From contig JALIRH010000038.1 in assembly GCA_023055505.1 (NCBI GenBank), forward strand, positions 4,224,327 to 4,288,326: a DNA stretch of 64,000 nt, read 5' to 3'. Positions 38,069-49,200 of the stretch are shown one piece after another. The notes beneath the pieces were generated by a model that saw only the letters and a list, made by a program, of their open reading frames with translations, did no database searches and had not been told where the DNA came from. This DNA is from Callipepla californica brunnescens (Eukaryota > Chordata > Aves > Galliformes > Odontophoridae). The translations under genes were made by a program, and so were the position numbers. How positions within the stretch are numbered: the first letter of the stretch is position 1; each line of letters starts with the position of its first letter.

Positions 38069-38915
38069 AATCATAGAATCTTTTGAGTTGGATGTTACAC
38101 TTAAAGGTCATCTAGTCCAACTCCCATACAATTAACAGGGATATTCATAGCTAGATCAGGTTGCTCAGAGCGCCATCCAGCCTGGATTTGAATGTCTCAT
38201 AGGATAGGGCATCCACCACCTCTCTGGACATCCTGTTTCAGTGCCTCACCACAATTATTGCAAAAATCTTCTTACATGCAACCAAAATATGCCCTCTTTC
38301 AGTTTAAAGACATTTCCTCTTGTCCTATCACAACAGATCCTTCTAAATAGTCTGTGCCTTTCTTTCTTACAGCCACCCTTTAGATACTGAAATGCCATTA
38401 CCAAGTCTCCCCGAAGCCTTCTCCCCTTCTGGGAGCCAGCTCTCCCAGCCTGTCCACACAGGAAAGATTTCAACCCTTGGATCATTTTTGTGGACCTCCT
38501 CTAGACACATTCTGACAGGTCCATGTCTCTCCTGTACTGAGGACTCTATACCTGGATGCAGTACTCCAGGCGAGTCCTCACCAGCACAGAGGAGAGGAGC
38601 AGAATCACCTCCCTTGGCCTGATGACCATGCTTCTTGTGATGCAGTCCAGGATGCAACTGGATTTCTGGGCTCATGTCCAGTTTCTCATCCACCAGTACC
38701 TCCAATTTCTTTTCAGTAGGGCTGTGCTCTATTCTTACATCCCCCTGTTTGCACTTAGAGTGGGGGTTGGCTGAAATCCAGTGGCAAGACCTTGCACTTG
38801 AACTTTTTGAAGCTCATGAATTTCCTCTGGACCTAATCAAGCCTGTCTAGGTCTCTCTGGAGGACATCCTGTCCCTCTGGCATGTTGACTGTATCACACA
38901 AATTAGCAATGAATG
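38069..38915 (-). mobile_element. CR1 LINE, 5'-truncated, with broken ORF2
   Basis: The minus-strand CR1 has its tail at the left (tcatagaatc) and the 3' UTR phrase aaaggtcatctagtccaac, matching the 29119 copy. ORF2 C-terminal codons are split over frames. The true frame at 38485-38255 reads EKGRRLRGD-like (QKGRRLRGDLVMAFQYLKGG) and DRTRGNVFKLKEG. Farther 5', the coding frame is shifted and appears only as out-of-frame text. The 5' end lies near 38915, in the QDVLQRDLD-like region. It has at least two frameshifts and is not functional. Confidence 0.92.
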
Positions 38916-39314
38916 CTAATACCACCATATGTATGCTAAATTACACGAATACTTGTAACTAAATCTTTCATACTTTTCCTTGCTAACAAATATAACAATT
39001 GGGAAAAAAAAGTGCCATTTTTAAACGGAAAAATATTTTCCACTGTCTCAAATGCATATTCAAATAACTTTATTTTCTTTTTTAAATACATTAGTGCAGC
39101 ATGAGCAAAAGTGTTTTTTTTTGTTGTTTTTTTTTGTTGCTGTCATTCTTTTTTTTTTTTTTTTTTAATGTCTTTGTTATGAATTTATTTATACTACATT
39201 TTTAGGAGATGCTCCTGGGAGAAGTGAATATTAGAACCAGAAATTAGTGATTAGACTTGGGTAGCTTTTTAGTACGTTTCTAAAATCTGTTTCTCAGTTT
39301 TCAGTGTTTCATGA
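38916..39314. other. Spacer with T-rich tracts
   Basis: This short unique stretch between the CR1 and the LTR relic contains a T-rich tract at 39113-39166 (T10, then GTTG-interrupted runs, then a long T run). No gene is visible. Confidence 0.6.
39113..39166. repeat. T-rich low-complexity tract
   Basis: Three long T runs are separated by gttg and gttgctgtcattc. It is of homopolymer type. Confidence 0.88.
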
Positions 39315-39628
39315 TGTCATGGTTTTATGATTTTTATTTTCAGCATTCCACATCATAATATTATGTAAGGCACTGGGAGTTAAAGAGTTAATGCTCCAGT
39401 TCCGTGGACTGTCAAATTTCCAGGTACCTGGCTCTCAGCATAGGGGAACTACATACTTCAGAGGACTTTATGCTTCCATTTTCCACTCAGAGGGAAAGAT
39501 AAAACTGCATGCAAGTCCCAAGACTTCCCTCCTTTTGCTGGTTATTTCAGTAGTGGAGATTTCCTAGCTGTCTTGCCTTCTCCATTAGAGTAAGACCTTC
39601 AGTTTTGGACACTCTCTCTCTCTCGCGG
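39315..39628 (+). mobile_element. Truncated retroviral LTR relic, plus strand
   Basis: The left edge, tgtcatggttttatgatttt, matches the minus-strand start of the LTR at 22989-23563. Conserved blocks follow in the same order: gggagttaaagagttaatgc, actcagagggaaagataaa and ggacactctctct. Between them the two copies differ a good deal, so they are different subfamilies or old copies of one family. After about 39628 similarity is lost: the 3' part seen in the other copy is absent and no matching terminus or target duplication is visible. It has no coding sequence. The right boundary is uncertain. Confidence 0.7.
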
Positions 39629-41851
39629 TAGGGTATATTTCTTGCCCAGGTATACCTGAAGCAAGACAGAATTAAGCTACTGGTCAGAACCATTTGTCTG
39701 ATTGGAATAATCCAAAATGCGTAAACTTTGCCATAATTCAAAATAGAGGATTTTTCATCTCAGGAAACACAACCTTGCTTCTGAGATAGACTGAAATGAA
39801 CAGTTGTATTTGTACTGAGAGAATAACATGGTCAAGTCACCATTCATTTGGTTTCCAAGAATCAAACTATCCAAATATCTTTAGGATCTTGAAAATGAGT
39901 ATTATTTTCTTGATTTGGTGCAAGAAAGTAAGAAGTTACAATTCATTACAATGTCATTTCAAATTGCTGTAGTGAACAGGAGTTTGAATGCATGATACCT
40001 ATCCTTGAATATCTGGAAAATAAGGAAGTGATTTTCACTATAATACAAAGGCAGGTGGCAAAGGCATACGAAGGGTCCCTACATAGAAATGTTGAATGAG
40101 GAACATTCTTGAACATTAAATTATGTAGTACACTTTGGAGAGTGAAGAGTTTGAACATGTAGAGTCTAAGTCAACAAACACCTGAAAAAGAGAATCCAAA
40201 AAAGAATATATGTATCAATTTGCATGAGCCTTGGACAAAATGAGTAGCGTTAGTCAGACTTAGTCATTGTGTCTAACAGTGCCAGCTAACAGTTTTGTAA
40301 TTAATTTTCTTAACTCAGAAAAAGCTATTTTTTTTTCCTCAATTACTTGCCAGCATGTGAAGAATGAAGAATCTCAACAGAAAGAGAAGAATAAACTATC
40401 ACTAAAAATAACACCGAATCTCTGGAATTACAAAAAATTGGTTTAAAAATGAAAATACAGGAAAAAAAAATGTTATAATTAGATAAGAGAAAATGTTGAT
40501 AGATTTTTCTTTTGTACCACTGTTCAGATATTGCTTATAGAACTTCCATGTTCATCTGTATAAAAGTAATAAGCCATCAAATGATGTTAAGTACACAAAA
40601 ATGATATTCTGCTTTTAGAAATAACAAAGGACACGATGCAACACTGAAAAACACTGCTTACAGCTTCCTCATTAGAGTTTTATACTTCTACCTCAATCTT
40701 TAATTAGAATTTAAAGCTGAGATCTAAAGCACTAGTTAAAGCCAAATTACAGCTGGATTTCCTGACCTTTAGCTGAAGTGTCCCTTTTATCTGAGGCTGT
40801 GGTAACTTTTCCACTTTTAAGAGAAGGAGCAATTTGCTCTGGGATAATGTGATTGTCTGCCTAAAGGCAAATTTTCAAAACATGTTAGATGCAAATATTA
40901 CATGTGTAAGGATCTGTATTTCTACAGGCAAGCTGACATTTGCAAGTGCAAATTAGATGGCAGGAAATTGAGTTATCCAGTTTACACATTCAAGAGATTA
41001 AAGTTGTTCTCAGAATATTTGGGCAGATTTGTGTCATAGCAATGGGAAGGTGTTCTTGGGGATGGTAGTTTACAGAGCATTCCCAGCAAAATATACAAAC
41101 AGCTTGAACTGGTAAAGGAATAATACATCTAATTTCTATGTAGGCAAATCAAAGATGGTATCAAAGTTATTTCAAGTTTAAATATACTTTCAGAAAACAA
41201 TACCATCAGATCCTCTTTACCAAATCACTGTTTATTAAAGAAGCTTTAAAAAGAAAGCTGGAGAGACTTTATGCAAAGTAGAAGAACAAGGAGAAGAAGT
41301 CCGTTATTTAAGAAATACTCTCTCATACAATTACCAGAGAAAACATAGGAAAGGGAAAGTTTTGTCTATGTCAGTTCTGTCAACCAGAATAATGATCTTG
41401 GGGATGCAGTTAGAGGCTTTTTGTTTTGTTTTTCCATAAAATAGTCAAATTTCAACAGCTAAAATTCTTGTTGGGATTACTGTGATTCAAATTTATGCAA
41501 GCAAATTAGTAATCTATATCTAAGCTACTTTCATGGCCTGTGTTATCCAAGAGGAGACAAATATCCCTCTGGAGACTCCTCTTCCTTACTATTGATAATA
41601 AAAAGAGATTAGAGTGATAAACTGGGATTTTATGGCTATGTTTAAAATAGATTATCTAACTACTAAACATCTAAGTAAGACAGATGAATCCCACCCAAGA
41701 CTACCTATAGACATTTGGAAAGCAATGGCTGTACCAGATGCTGCAGAATGTGAAAACTCAGGAACCAGACTGTGCTGCACCTGAAACTGTTGTAAAATCT
41801 GTTTGTAATGACTTGAGACATTGAACCTACAGTGATGTTTGAAATCTGTTA

Positions 41852-41941
41852 TTTTCTTTTTTCTTTTTCCTCCCCTCCTCCCTCCCTCCCTTCCTCCTTT
41901 CTTCCTTCCTTTCTTCCCTCCCTCCTTTCCTCCGTCCTTCC
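41852..41941. repeat. Polypyrimidine tract, CCCT/CCTT-rich
   Basis: About 90 bases are C and T only, apart from a leading run boundary and one G at 41934, made of irregular CCCT, CCTT and TTCC units. The minus-strand complement gives a Gly/Lys/Arg/Glu-rich open frame that is a composition artefact. Confidence 0.92.
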
Positions 41942-42088
41942 AAACTTCCAAACTTCCTTCTTTCCATTTATTTATTGAAGAATGCAGGAAGAAATAAACC
42001 TGATTAAACTGATTTTCTCTATATAATGGCTCTTGCCTCTCTGAAGTTCTGCCTCTCTGACGCCTGCTAGGAACTTTGTAGGATTTGC

Positions 42089-42138
42089 CTTTTTTTTCTC
42101 TCTCCTTCTCTCTCTCTCTCTCTCTTTTTTTTTTTTTT
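42089..42138. repeat. (CT)n followed by a T run
   Basis: T-rich start, then (CT)n interrupted once by CCTT, then T15. It is a composite microsatellite. Confidence 0.9.
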
Positions 42139-42647
42139 ATTATACTTTAAGGTATAGAGATTTATTTAATGAGGTAATTCATGGACATGACTTGTAGAGG
42201 TATGTCTTGATGCATGTTGTAACAGAATATAATCCAATTTCTTTGAAAAGAGTGCTCTGGTAAAAACCATGTTTCTACTGTACTATTGTCAAAAAATTAA
42301 CAATTACCTAGACTGCAAAGAACTCGCTTTTAGTACTTGTATAATTTCTTAATGTATCCTTTCTTACAGGCTTTAATATTTTTATTCTTAATGATTATAA
42401 TACATTCCAGTCTTCCCAAGCAGTGTTCTGATCATACTCATTATATGGATTTTTTCACTACCCTTCATTTTTTACCATCTCATGGAAAAGACCTTCCACA
42501 TCTCAAATAAAGAGATACTATGTTCTTTGTTTTTTATCAGAGTTTGTTTTTCTCTCTTTCTTTGGGGGGGAATACTACTATGGAGCTATTCTCCTCTAAA
42601 TTCTTACTTTTCCCTTCCATTTCCTCTATGCTTCTTATTTTTATTCT

Positions 42648-42689
42648 TATAGTCTTATTCTTATATATTTTATAGTCTTATTCTTATAT
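42648..42689. repeat. Tandem duplication, 23-base unit
   Basis: The sequence tatagtcttattcttatat occurs at 42648-42666 and again at 42671-42689, adjacent copies offset by 23 bases. It is a small recent-looking duplication in T-rich DNA. Confidence 0.85.
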
Positions 42690-43785
42690 TTCCTCTGTAT
42701 TTCTTATTCTAACCCATCTTTGTCTGATGGATACAAGGCTATTAACTCAAGATATCTGGCATATCAACCAGGTAAAACACCTGTCTGGTAATATTTGAAC
42801 TTATCACATGAGATTCTTGAGCTTCAGAGATCCAATATGTTGCGAATGTAAAATTAATCATCTGATCTACACTCTGTCCACATTTCTATTTGCAGTCTTC
42901 AGTGTAAGAAATCTTAACATACAAACCCCATGAAAACAGTGATAACAGTGGAAGGAAATCTTCAGGGGTTTAACTCAAAATAACTGGATGAGAATTCTCA
43001 TCTGTGTTTACTCTAGAAGATGTTTCCAATGGTTGCATTCAGAGAAGTTGTCCCTCTTTCTGCTTCCTGACTCCTCAAAGTGTATCTCTGGGCAAAAGAT
43101 TGATGTGACTGCATCTTCCATATGGGTCTGATTCCATAAAAATTGAGTGATCCTAAAGAACATCTTTATTATCGTTTATTTCTTGTATAATGGACATTTA
43201 TTTTGCCATTTCTGAACAACTCCTAATTTTATGTAATAGGTAAAAACTGAATAAAATAAAAAAAAATTAGAAGGCAAAGCTGTCAAAAATAAATAGAAAT
43301 TAAATAGGAGGTCTCACAACTATCAAAATAATGCCACATTACTTTTTATCTGCAGCTATTTTTTTCTACTCAAATGTCACATCAGTTTTAGAAGATCACT
43401 ATTTTATACATTTGTGGAAAAAAGTCTCTATATCCAAGAAGAGTGGCGTTGGCGGAGTTTCTTCTGACAGCAATTTTAAGAACACTCCCTCTAGATCTCT
43501 TAGCCATGGTAGGTATACAGAAGAAAACTCTTTTTGCCTTCTTACTGTCTTTCCTCATTGCTCTGATTTCAATGGTTCCTTAATTACATTCTGTTTCAAG
43601 TTGGACAGTTTTTGTTTCTTCTTTCCTCTTGACATGTTCTCAAGTCTCAAATTATTGCCATTCTTTCTGTTCCCAGACACATAAATGATATTTTTCATGT
43701 TGTTTTTTTTTTTGTGTTACAAAATTTTCTTTAATTTTAGCTTGCCTACCAGTGACATTTTCATTAGAACATCCTAGTCCAGTTT

Positions 43786-44175
43786 CTCCTCTCCTCTCCT
43801 CTCCTCTCCTCTCCTCTCCTCTCCTCTCCTCTCCTCTCCTCTCCTCTCCTCTCCTCTCCTCTCCTCTCCTCTCCTCTCCTCTCCTCTCCTCTCCTCTCCT
43901 CTCCTCTCCTCTCCTCTCCTCTCCTCTCCTCTCCTCTCCTCTCCTCTCCTCTCCTCTCCTCTCCTCTCCTCTCCTCTCCTCTCCTCTCCTCTCCTCTCCT
44001 CTCCTCTCCTCTCCTCTCCTCTCCTCTCCTCTCCTCTCCTCTCCTCTCCTCTCCTCTCCTCTCCTCTCCTCTCCTCTCCTCTCCTCTCCTCTCCTCTCCT
44101 CTCCTCTCCTCTCCTCTCCTCTCCTCTCCTCTCCTCTCCTCTCCTCTCCTCTCCTCTCCTCTCCTCTCCTCTCCT
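43786..44175. repeat. (CTCCT)78 pentanucleotide array, uninterrupted
   Basis: 390 bases consist of 78 consecutive CTCCT units without any visible substitution or indel. The left flank is tccagttt and the right flank ggggaatcac. Because five is not a multiple of three, every frame cycles through a 15-base period. The plus strand reads as repeated SPLLS and the minus strand as repeated GEERR, giving long open frames that are artefacts. The strand is pure purine on one side and pure pyrimidine on the other, with mirror symmetry, so triplex (H-DNA) formation is possible. On the G-bearing strand, GG pairs recur every unit. Confidence 0.98.
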
Positions 44176-46024
44176 GGGGAATCACTGAAAAGAACCTGAC
44201 TGCACCCTCTTCAGACCCTCCTTCTAGACTTTTATTGACAACAATGAAATCTCACCTGAGCCTCATGATCACCCCTAAGCATCTCATGTAATTTTTCTGT
44301 AGAACTTCAGAAATTCAGATAGAACTGTGTTTCTACGGCCATTAAACCTTCAAGTTCATGGTGAGCAACATGGTAACTTAATCTCATAAAAAACTGATTT
44401 AGAAACTCTATTCTATTTCCCCTTTACTAACATTTTAGTTCTGTGAGAAAAATCAAAGGGAACTTGAATAACCTTGAGTGATCAGCTCTTTTAAGCTTCT
44501 GTGCACTCTACTGAGTATAGGCCCTTCATCACTGACGTTCCATCAAGGACCATTCTTAGTGTCATCTCGCTTATCTTGTACTGATGAGCTGCAGCAAAGG
44601 TTCTACATCTGCACTAGACAAGCTCATTAAAGTTTGTGAAATGCTGAGAGAGTGTGTTAATAGAGGGCATGTAAGTATACAGATAGACAGAAACACTTGC
44701 TAATTGCCTGGAAGAAGGCTGATTGTACTTCTGGCAAAGTACAATCTATATGCTGTCAGATTTTTTTTTTTTTTTTTTGAGGTGACCAAATGGCTGAACT
44801 ACTCCGGTGCATCCCTCAGTCTTCAAAATAGCTAGACGTAGTGTTATGCTTAGGATATTATTTCGGTTTCTGAGATCAAGAATGTTGTGCTTGGGTCTGT
44901 TTTTAAAGAATTGAGCTGTAAAGCTAATTTTTTTTTAAATTCTTGATCTTACACATGATGTACACGATACACTTACATTTGTAAAATTATGCGCACTCCA
45001 TCCATTCTGTGAGGTTTGATTTAAAGAGATATTTAAGAGTTTGAGCTAGAGTAGCTATTTGTAGTGTAATTAAATTATCTCACTTTGCTTCCCTGGAAAC
45101 TTCAATTAGGAGAGAGATATTTCTGTTGCAAATGGAGTGTGTTTTGTTGATGCGTAGGAGAAAAAGAACAAAGATGGAAGGGAAGCAGTGGTGTCTAATG
45201 ATGGGGAGGGGAGCACGTAGCAGATAAAGCCAAGAATTCTCCATCAAGAAGAGGATGTTAATGTCTCAAATAATGGCTGTAATATACATAATCCTTCAGG
45301 AATGACTATTATGGCTAATGTAATAAGAAATAAGTTAATAACACTTCAGCTCCTTCCAGCAATTCTGCTGTACTTACCTTATTTAACTGTCATATAATAG
45401 TGATGGGATGAATCAGAGATTATGGTGTCACGTTGACAGTGAACAGCTTCCTGTGGAAATACTAGCATAAGAGGATCTTTCTCAGAAATCAAATTTCTTC
45501 CTTTTTTATTCTGTTAATACTAAAATGATTATCACTGTCATTGTAAGGGAAAGAGGGAAACTGTTATTCTTTAAGGAAGAACCTTCTGAATCCTAGCAAC
45601 TTGGAAACACAACATCATTTTATGATACAGCAGGAATGTAAACATCTCACCCAATTCTGAAACATAATAGCAGCTTCAGGCAAGACATTCAGCAGTCTTA
45701 GGCTAATTTCTTAATCTTTGTGTTCTCAGATTCTATCCTAGCTCTAGACAAATGAGAAGTTTATGAAGAGGTGAGGTAGTTCACCTAGTTGAAAACTTCA
45801 GCTAATAGTGCTCTCACTATTAGCTATATCCATATATAGAGTGAGCAATAAAATGATTGCAGTGGTGACTAAAACAGATGTGTCACTGAAATCTGAGTTA
45901 TGTCTGTATGACTTGGCTAATGCAAGCTGAATTTGCTTTTTAAGCCTGTCCACCACTGCCTTTAAATGAAGATCTGGAAACCATCATTAGCAACGGGGAG
46001 AAAAACTCTAGACCCTTTTCCTTG
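44176..46024. other. Unique sequence, no gene seen
   Basis: No recognised gene or transposon. It contains a T18 run at 44761-44778. The stretch 44985-45115, with TAATTAAATTA and other homeodomain-type cores and few low-complexity interruptions, is a possible conserved non-coding element. Confidence 0.5.
44761..44778. repeat. Poly-T run (T18)
   Basis: Eighteen consecutive T residues between ctgtcaga and gaggtgacc. No retrocopy is recognised on the minus strand. Confidence 0.9.
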
Positions 46025-46289
46025 TCTTGTCCAGCAACAGGGCAAGGGACAGTGGTCACAAACTGGAAAACAGAAAATTACATAGGAAGATGAGGAAGAA
46101 CTTCTTGAAGGGTTCTAGAGCCTTGGAACAAGCCACATGTAGAGGTTATGGAGTCTCCTCCACAGATATTCAAAACTCGCCTGGATTCTTTCCTGTGCAA
46201 CCTACTGTAGGGAGTCTGCTTTAGCGGGTGAGCTGAGCTAGAGGTTTTCCAGAGGCCCCTTCCAACTCCTACAATTCTGTGATTCAGTG
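46025..46289 (+). mobile_element. CR1 LINE, short 3' end fragment
   Basis: A plus-strand CR1 3' end. It covers the last ORF2 codons (near 46065-46200, equivalent to HKLE-RKF and the RSLEQATCRGYGVS stretch in a shifted frame), then the 3' UTR. It closes with ATTCTGTG and ATTCAGTG octamers at 46274-46289. Substitutions and small deletions, such as loss of the conserved gaggttgtgg phrase, make it one of the more decayed copies. The ATTCTGTG tail groups it with the 5546 and 20046 copies. Confidence 0.9.
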
Positions 46290-49200
46290 AACTGTGTGTA
46301 CAGATTGTTGTACTGGCTTCACATCTGAACTCTATGTACACTGTACTCTACTATCTGAGATTAATAGTGACTATGTGAATGTTTTGCTATCCTTTTATCC
46401 TGATATAAAGTCACATAAGGCTTGCTCAAGCTCACATAGCTTAAGCTCACTGGAGGTTTGAGTGCGAATGACCTGTGTTCATCAATTTAATATTTAATAT
46501 AAGAGTAAAACAGAGAGAAAATCTCTCTAGAGTTAGTGGTTTGCATTCATCCACTTGACTTGGAACTGCAGTGCCATATAGAAAAACCACACATTGGTCT
46601 AGATGTTTAGTAAATTCCAATGTAGAGGAATCAGCATAAATTCCAGTGTAGAGGAATCAGCAATAGGCAAGACATAATGTACCTGGATAAAGATTGCATT
46701 CTCTGCCTAATCCAGTACTGTACCCACTGCGCAGATCATAACAGAACTTTAGATGTCATTGGGCTCACAATTAAATTCTTTTTTTTGGCTCTGAAACCTA
46801 TTGTTATTGTTAACAGATTCTAATACCTGGGCTCGAGCAATAAATTGGTGAGAGCTGTTTATTCATCACCTCTAATTTTATCATTCAGAAATTTGTTATG
46901 ATGCTAGAAATAATGACTTATTCTAGATAGATACTAGAGTAGCAGAGGCAGGTGTTTTATTTTGTTTTGCATTACTGTGCCATATCTGCTAGTCAGTTCT
47001 GTCATCTTTACAGATAATAAACTGTACAATTTATGTTTATAAACTCTTGATTCCCTTCATCAGGTAGCAGTACAACCCCAAAAATCAAACCTTATATTCA
47101 GTCCTTACGTATTGATAATATAGAAATTAATTAAAATATACATATGCTTTATTTTTGATGTATTGCACTGTCAGGATCAACATAACGCCAGAATTTGTTT
47201 TTCAAACTCCCTTTGGTTTTGAGCAAATCATTCATCAGAAAATTAATCTAGACTAGAATATGAGCATGTTTTGTAGAACCAATGAATTAGGAAGTCAGAT
47301 GTGTTACAGAAAAGGTCCTTAAGTATAGGATCTGTTAATATAATAATCATAAGATTCAGTCAGAGAATTACCTGAAGAATATCAATAAACTTGAAATTCC
47401 AGTGTTGGCATTGTTTCATAGTCATTTTAGGCTGCTACATTTGTGTATTGTCATAGGCAGATAAGTTTTTCTTGAGTTGTCTACTATAAATTGATACTGA
47501 AGTATAAAAGTTAACGTATATTTTTAAATACAAACGAACAATATACAGGTATTCAGGGAACAAATGCAAGATTTTAAGATGTTAGATATCAGTAATACAA
47601 GTACTGTTACAGTGCAAATCCATATATATGTATGCTTTTAGGAACTAAATTTGTAAGACAACATTATTATTTACTGTGAACAGAATACAGTCTGGGAAAA
47701 GTTTATTGTCTTCCATACTTAGTTTTCTTTGTTTACTTGAGCCCTCATTTGTTGGACTAAGTATTCAAAACTGAGTATTTGTTACTCTAATGATCAGTTC
47801 AGAAAGACAACATAGTTATCTCCCAGAATACACCCTTCATACACAGAAGCACAGAAGAAACTTTCTTTTGACCACTCCCCAAGTCTTTTCAAAAATCATT
47901 AAAAAGCTAAGGATAACAGACATACAAAACTGCATTTAACCATTGCTCAGGTTATGATAAAAGGCAGGCTGCTTGCTTTTTTCCCCTTCAATCCTTCTTG
48001 ACTGCTGCTGTGAAAGTCAGTTTTATCTCCTGAAACTCAGGCCATGAAACTCCCCAATTAAAATTCTTTCCCTGCTTACCATCCCTTTAGTCATGTTCAA
48101 GGTCCTTGTCTTCCCCATCAAGGCTGTGCTTTCATTTCTGCCTGGTGCACTTCTTTTCTGCACATAAGATACCCACCTAGCTGGTGCTTTCAAATTCTTC
48201 TTCTACTTTTATCTTTGTGGATTTTTTTTTTCCTGCCCATTTAAGTTGGAACTGTAGATGAAATTCTTCTCTGGCAGAGATTCCTGTAGTGTTTGTGCAT
48301 AAGCTCCTTGTCAGCTGTGCTTTACACCCTTGCCTGCCCATTCCTCAGATGATAAGAATGTTTTACAGTCCTTTACTTTTGCCATGATGGATACATGGAG
48401 GACTTTGAGAGCTGAAAGTACTCTTCTCTGTAGCTTAATTTAGGTAGACATGCTCTGTGGTTGGGAGTGAGAATTTCTCACATTCTCTTTGGACTGACTT
48501 TAGGAAAAGATCATAGCACAAAAAGACTAGTGGATTACACAGAGACTGCTTTATCTTCCATCAGCTGCCATCTGCAGTGGTCCAGAGTGCTGTGCGAAAT
48601 CTTGAAGGAATGAGGTTTCAAATTTTTGGGGTTTCTATGCAGTTTTAATGGCAAATATTCATCATTAACCAACTTTAATTTTTTTTTTTTCCATAAAAAT
48701 AATAGGAAGATTTGCTTCAGTGAAATGTAGCTTTTGTTATTATCATGTCCCTGGTTTGCCATAGTCTCAGATCAGGAAGTAGCTTGCACATATTCCAATG
48801 TGGCATAATTTCAAAGACAAACTGTGAGAATTGTAGATTAAGATGAAAGTATATGTTCTAAAGCTTGTCTTATGCTTGCTTTCTGTTGGAATAGAAGATA
48901 TAAAGAGATAAACATGGTGAGTTTGGTTTGGTGGCTCATATTGAATTTGTATGGTTTGTGCTTAAAGCATAATTTTGAGTTTTCAGATCATGTCACAGCC
49001 AGATGATCTATCTACATATAGACACCTGTGGGCATAGAAGTAATACTTAAAAATCAAACACTGTATCACCAGGTTAAAATAACTTATTTGATCCTAAGTG
49101 GAAATACCCATTATTTTGATTGAAATTTAAGTATGAAGGGCAGATGCAAACATAATTGTAAGCAAATTGAAGTAACTTGTTCAAGAATACTAAGATGTCA

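Larger units (their letters stand above)
39629..43785. other. Unique sequence with pyrimidine-rich tracts
   Basis: No gene is recognised. It contains a possible regulatory motif cluster at 40740-40900, polypyrimidine tracts at 41852-41941 and 42089-42138, and a 23-base tandem duplication at 42648-42689. The 117-codon ATG frame at 43331-43684 has no known similarity. Confidence 0.5.

Noticed and set aside
41652..41951. Gly/Lys/Arg-rich 99-codon frame resembling a nucleic acid-binding tail
   Set aside because: Encoded by the complement of a polypyrimidine tract; composition artefact.
43652..44291. Two long open frames (177 and 179 codons) encoding GEERR and SPLLS repeats
   Set aside because: They are produced entirely by the CTCCT pentamer array, which lacks stops in all frames; the repeat flanks show no coding signal.
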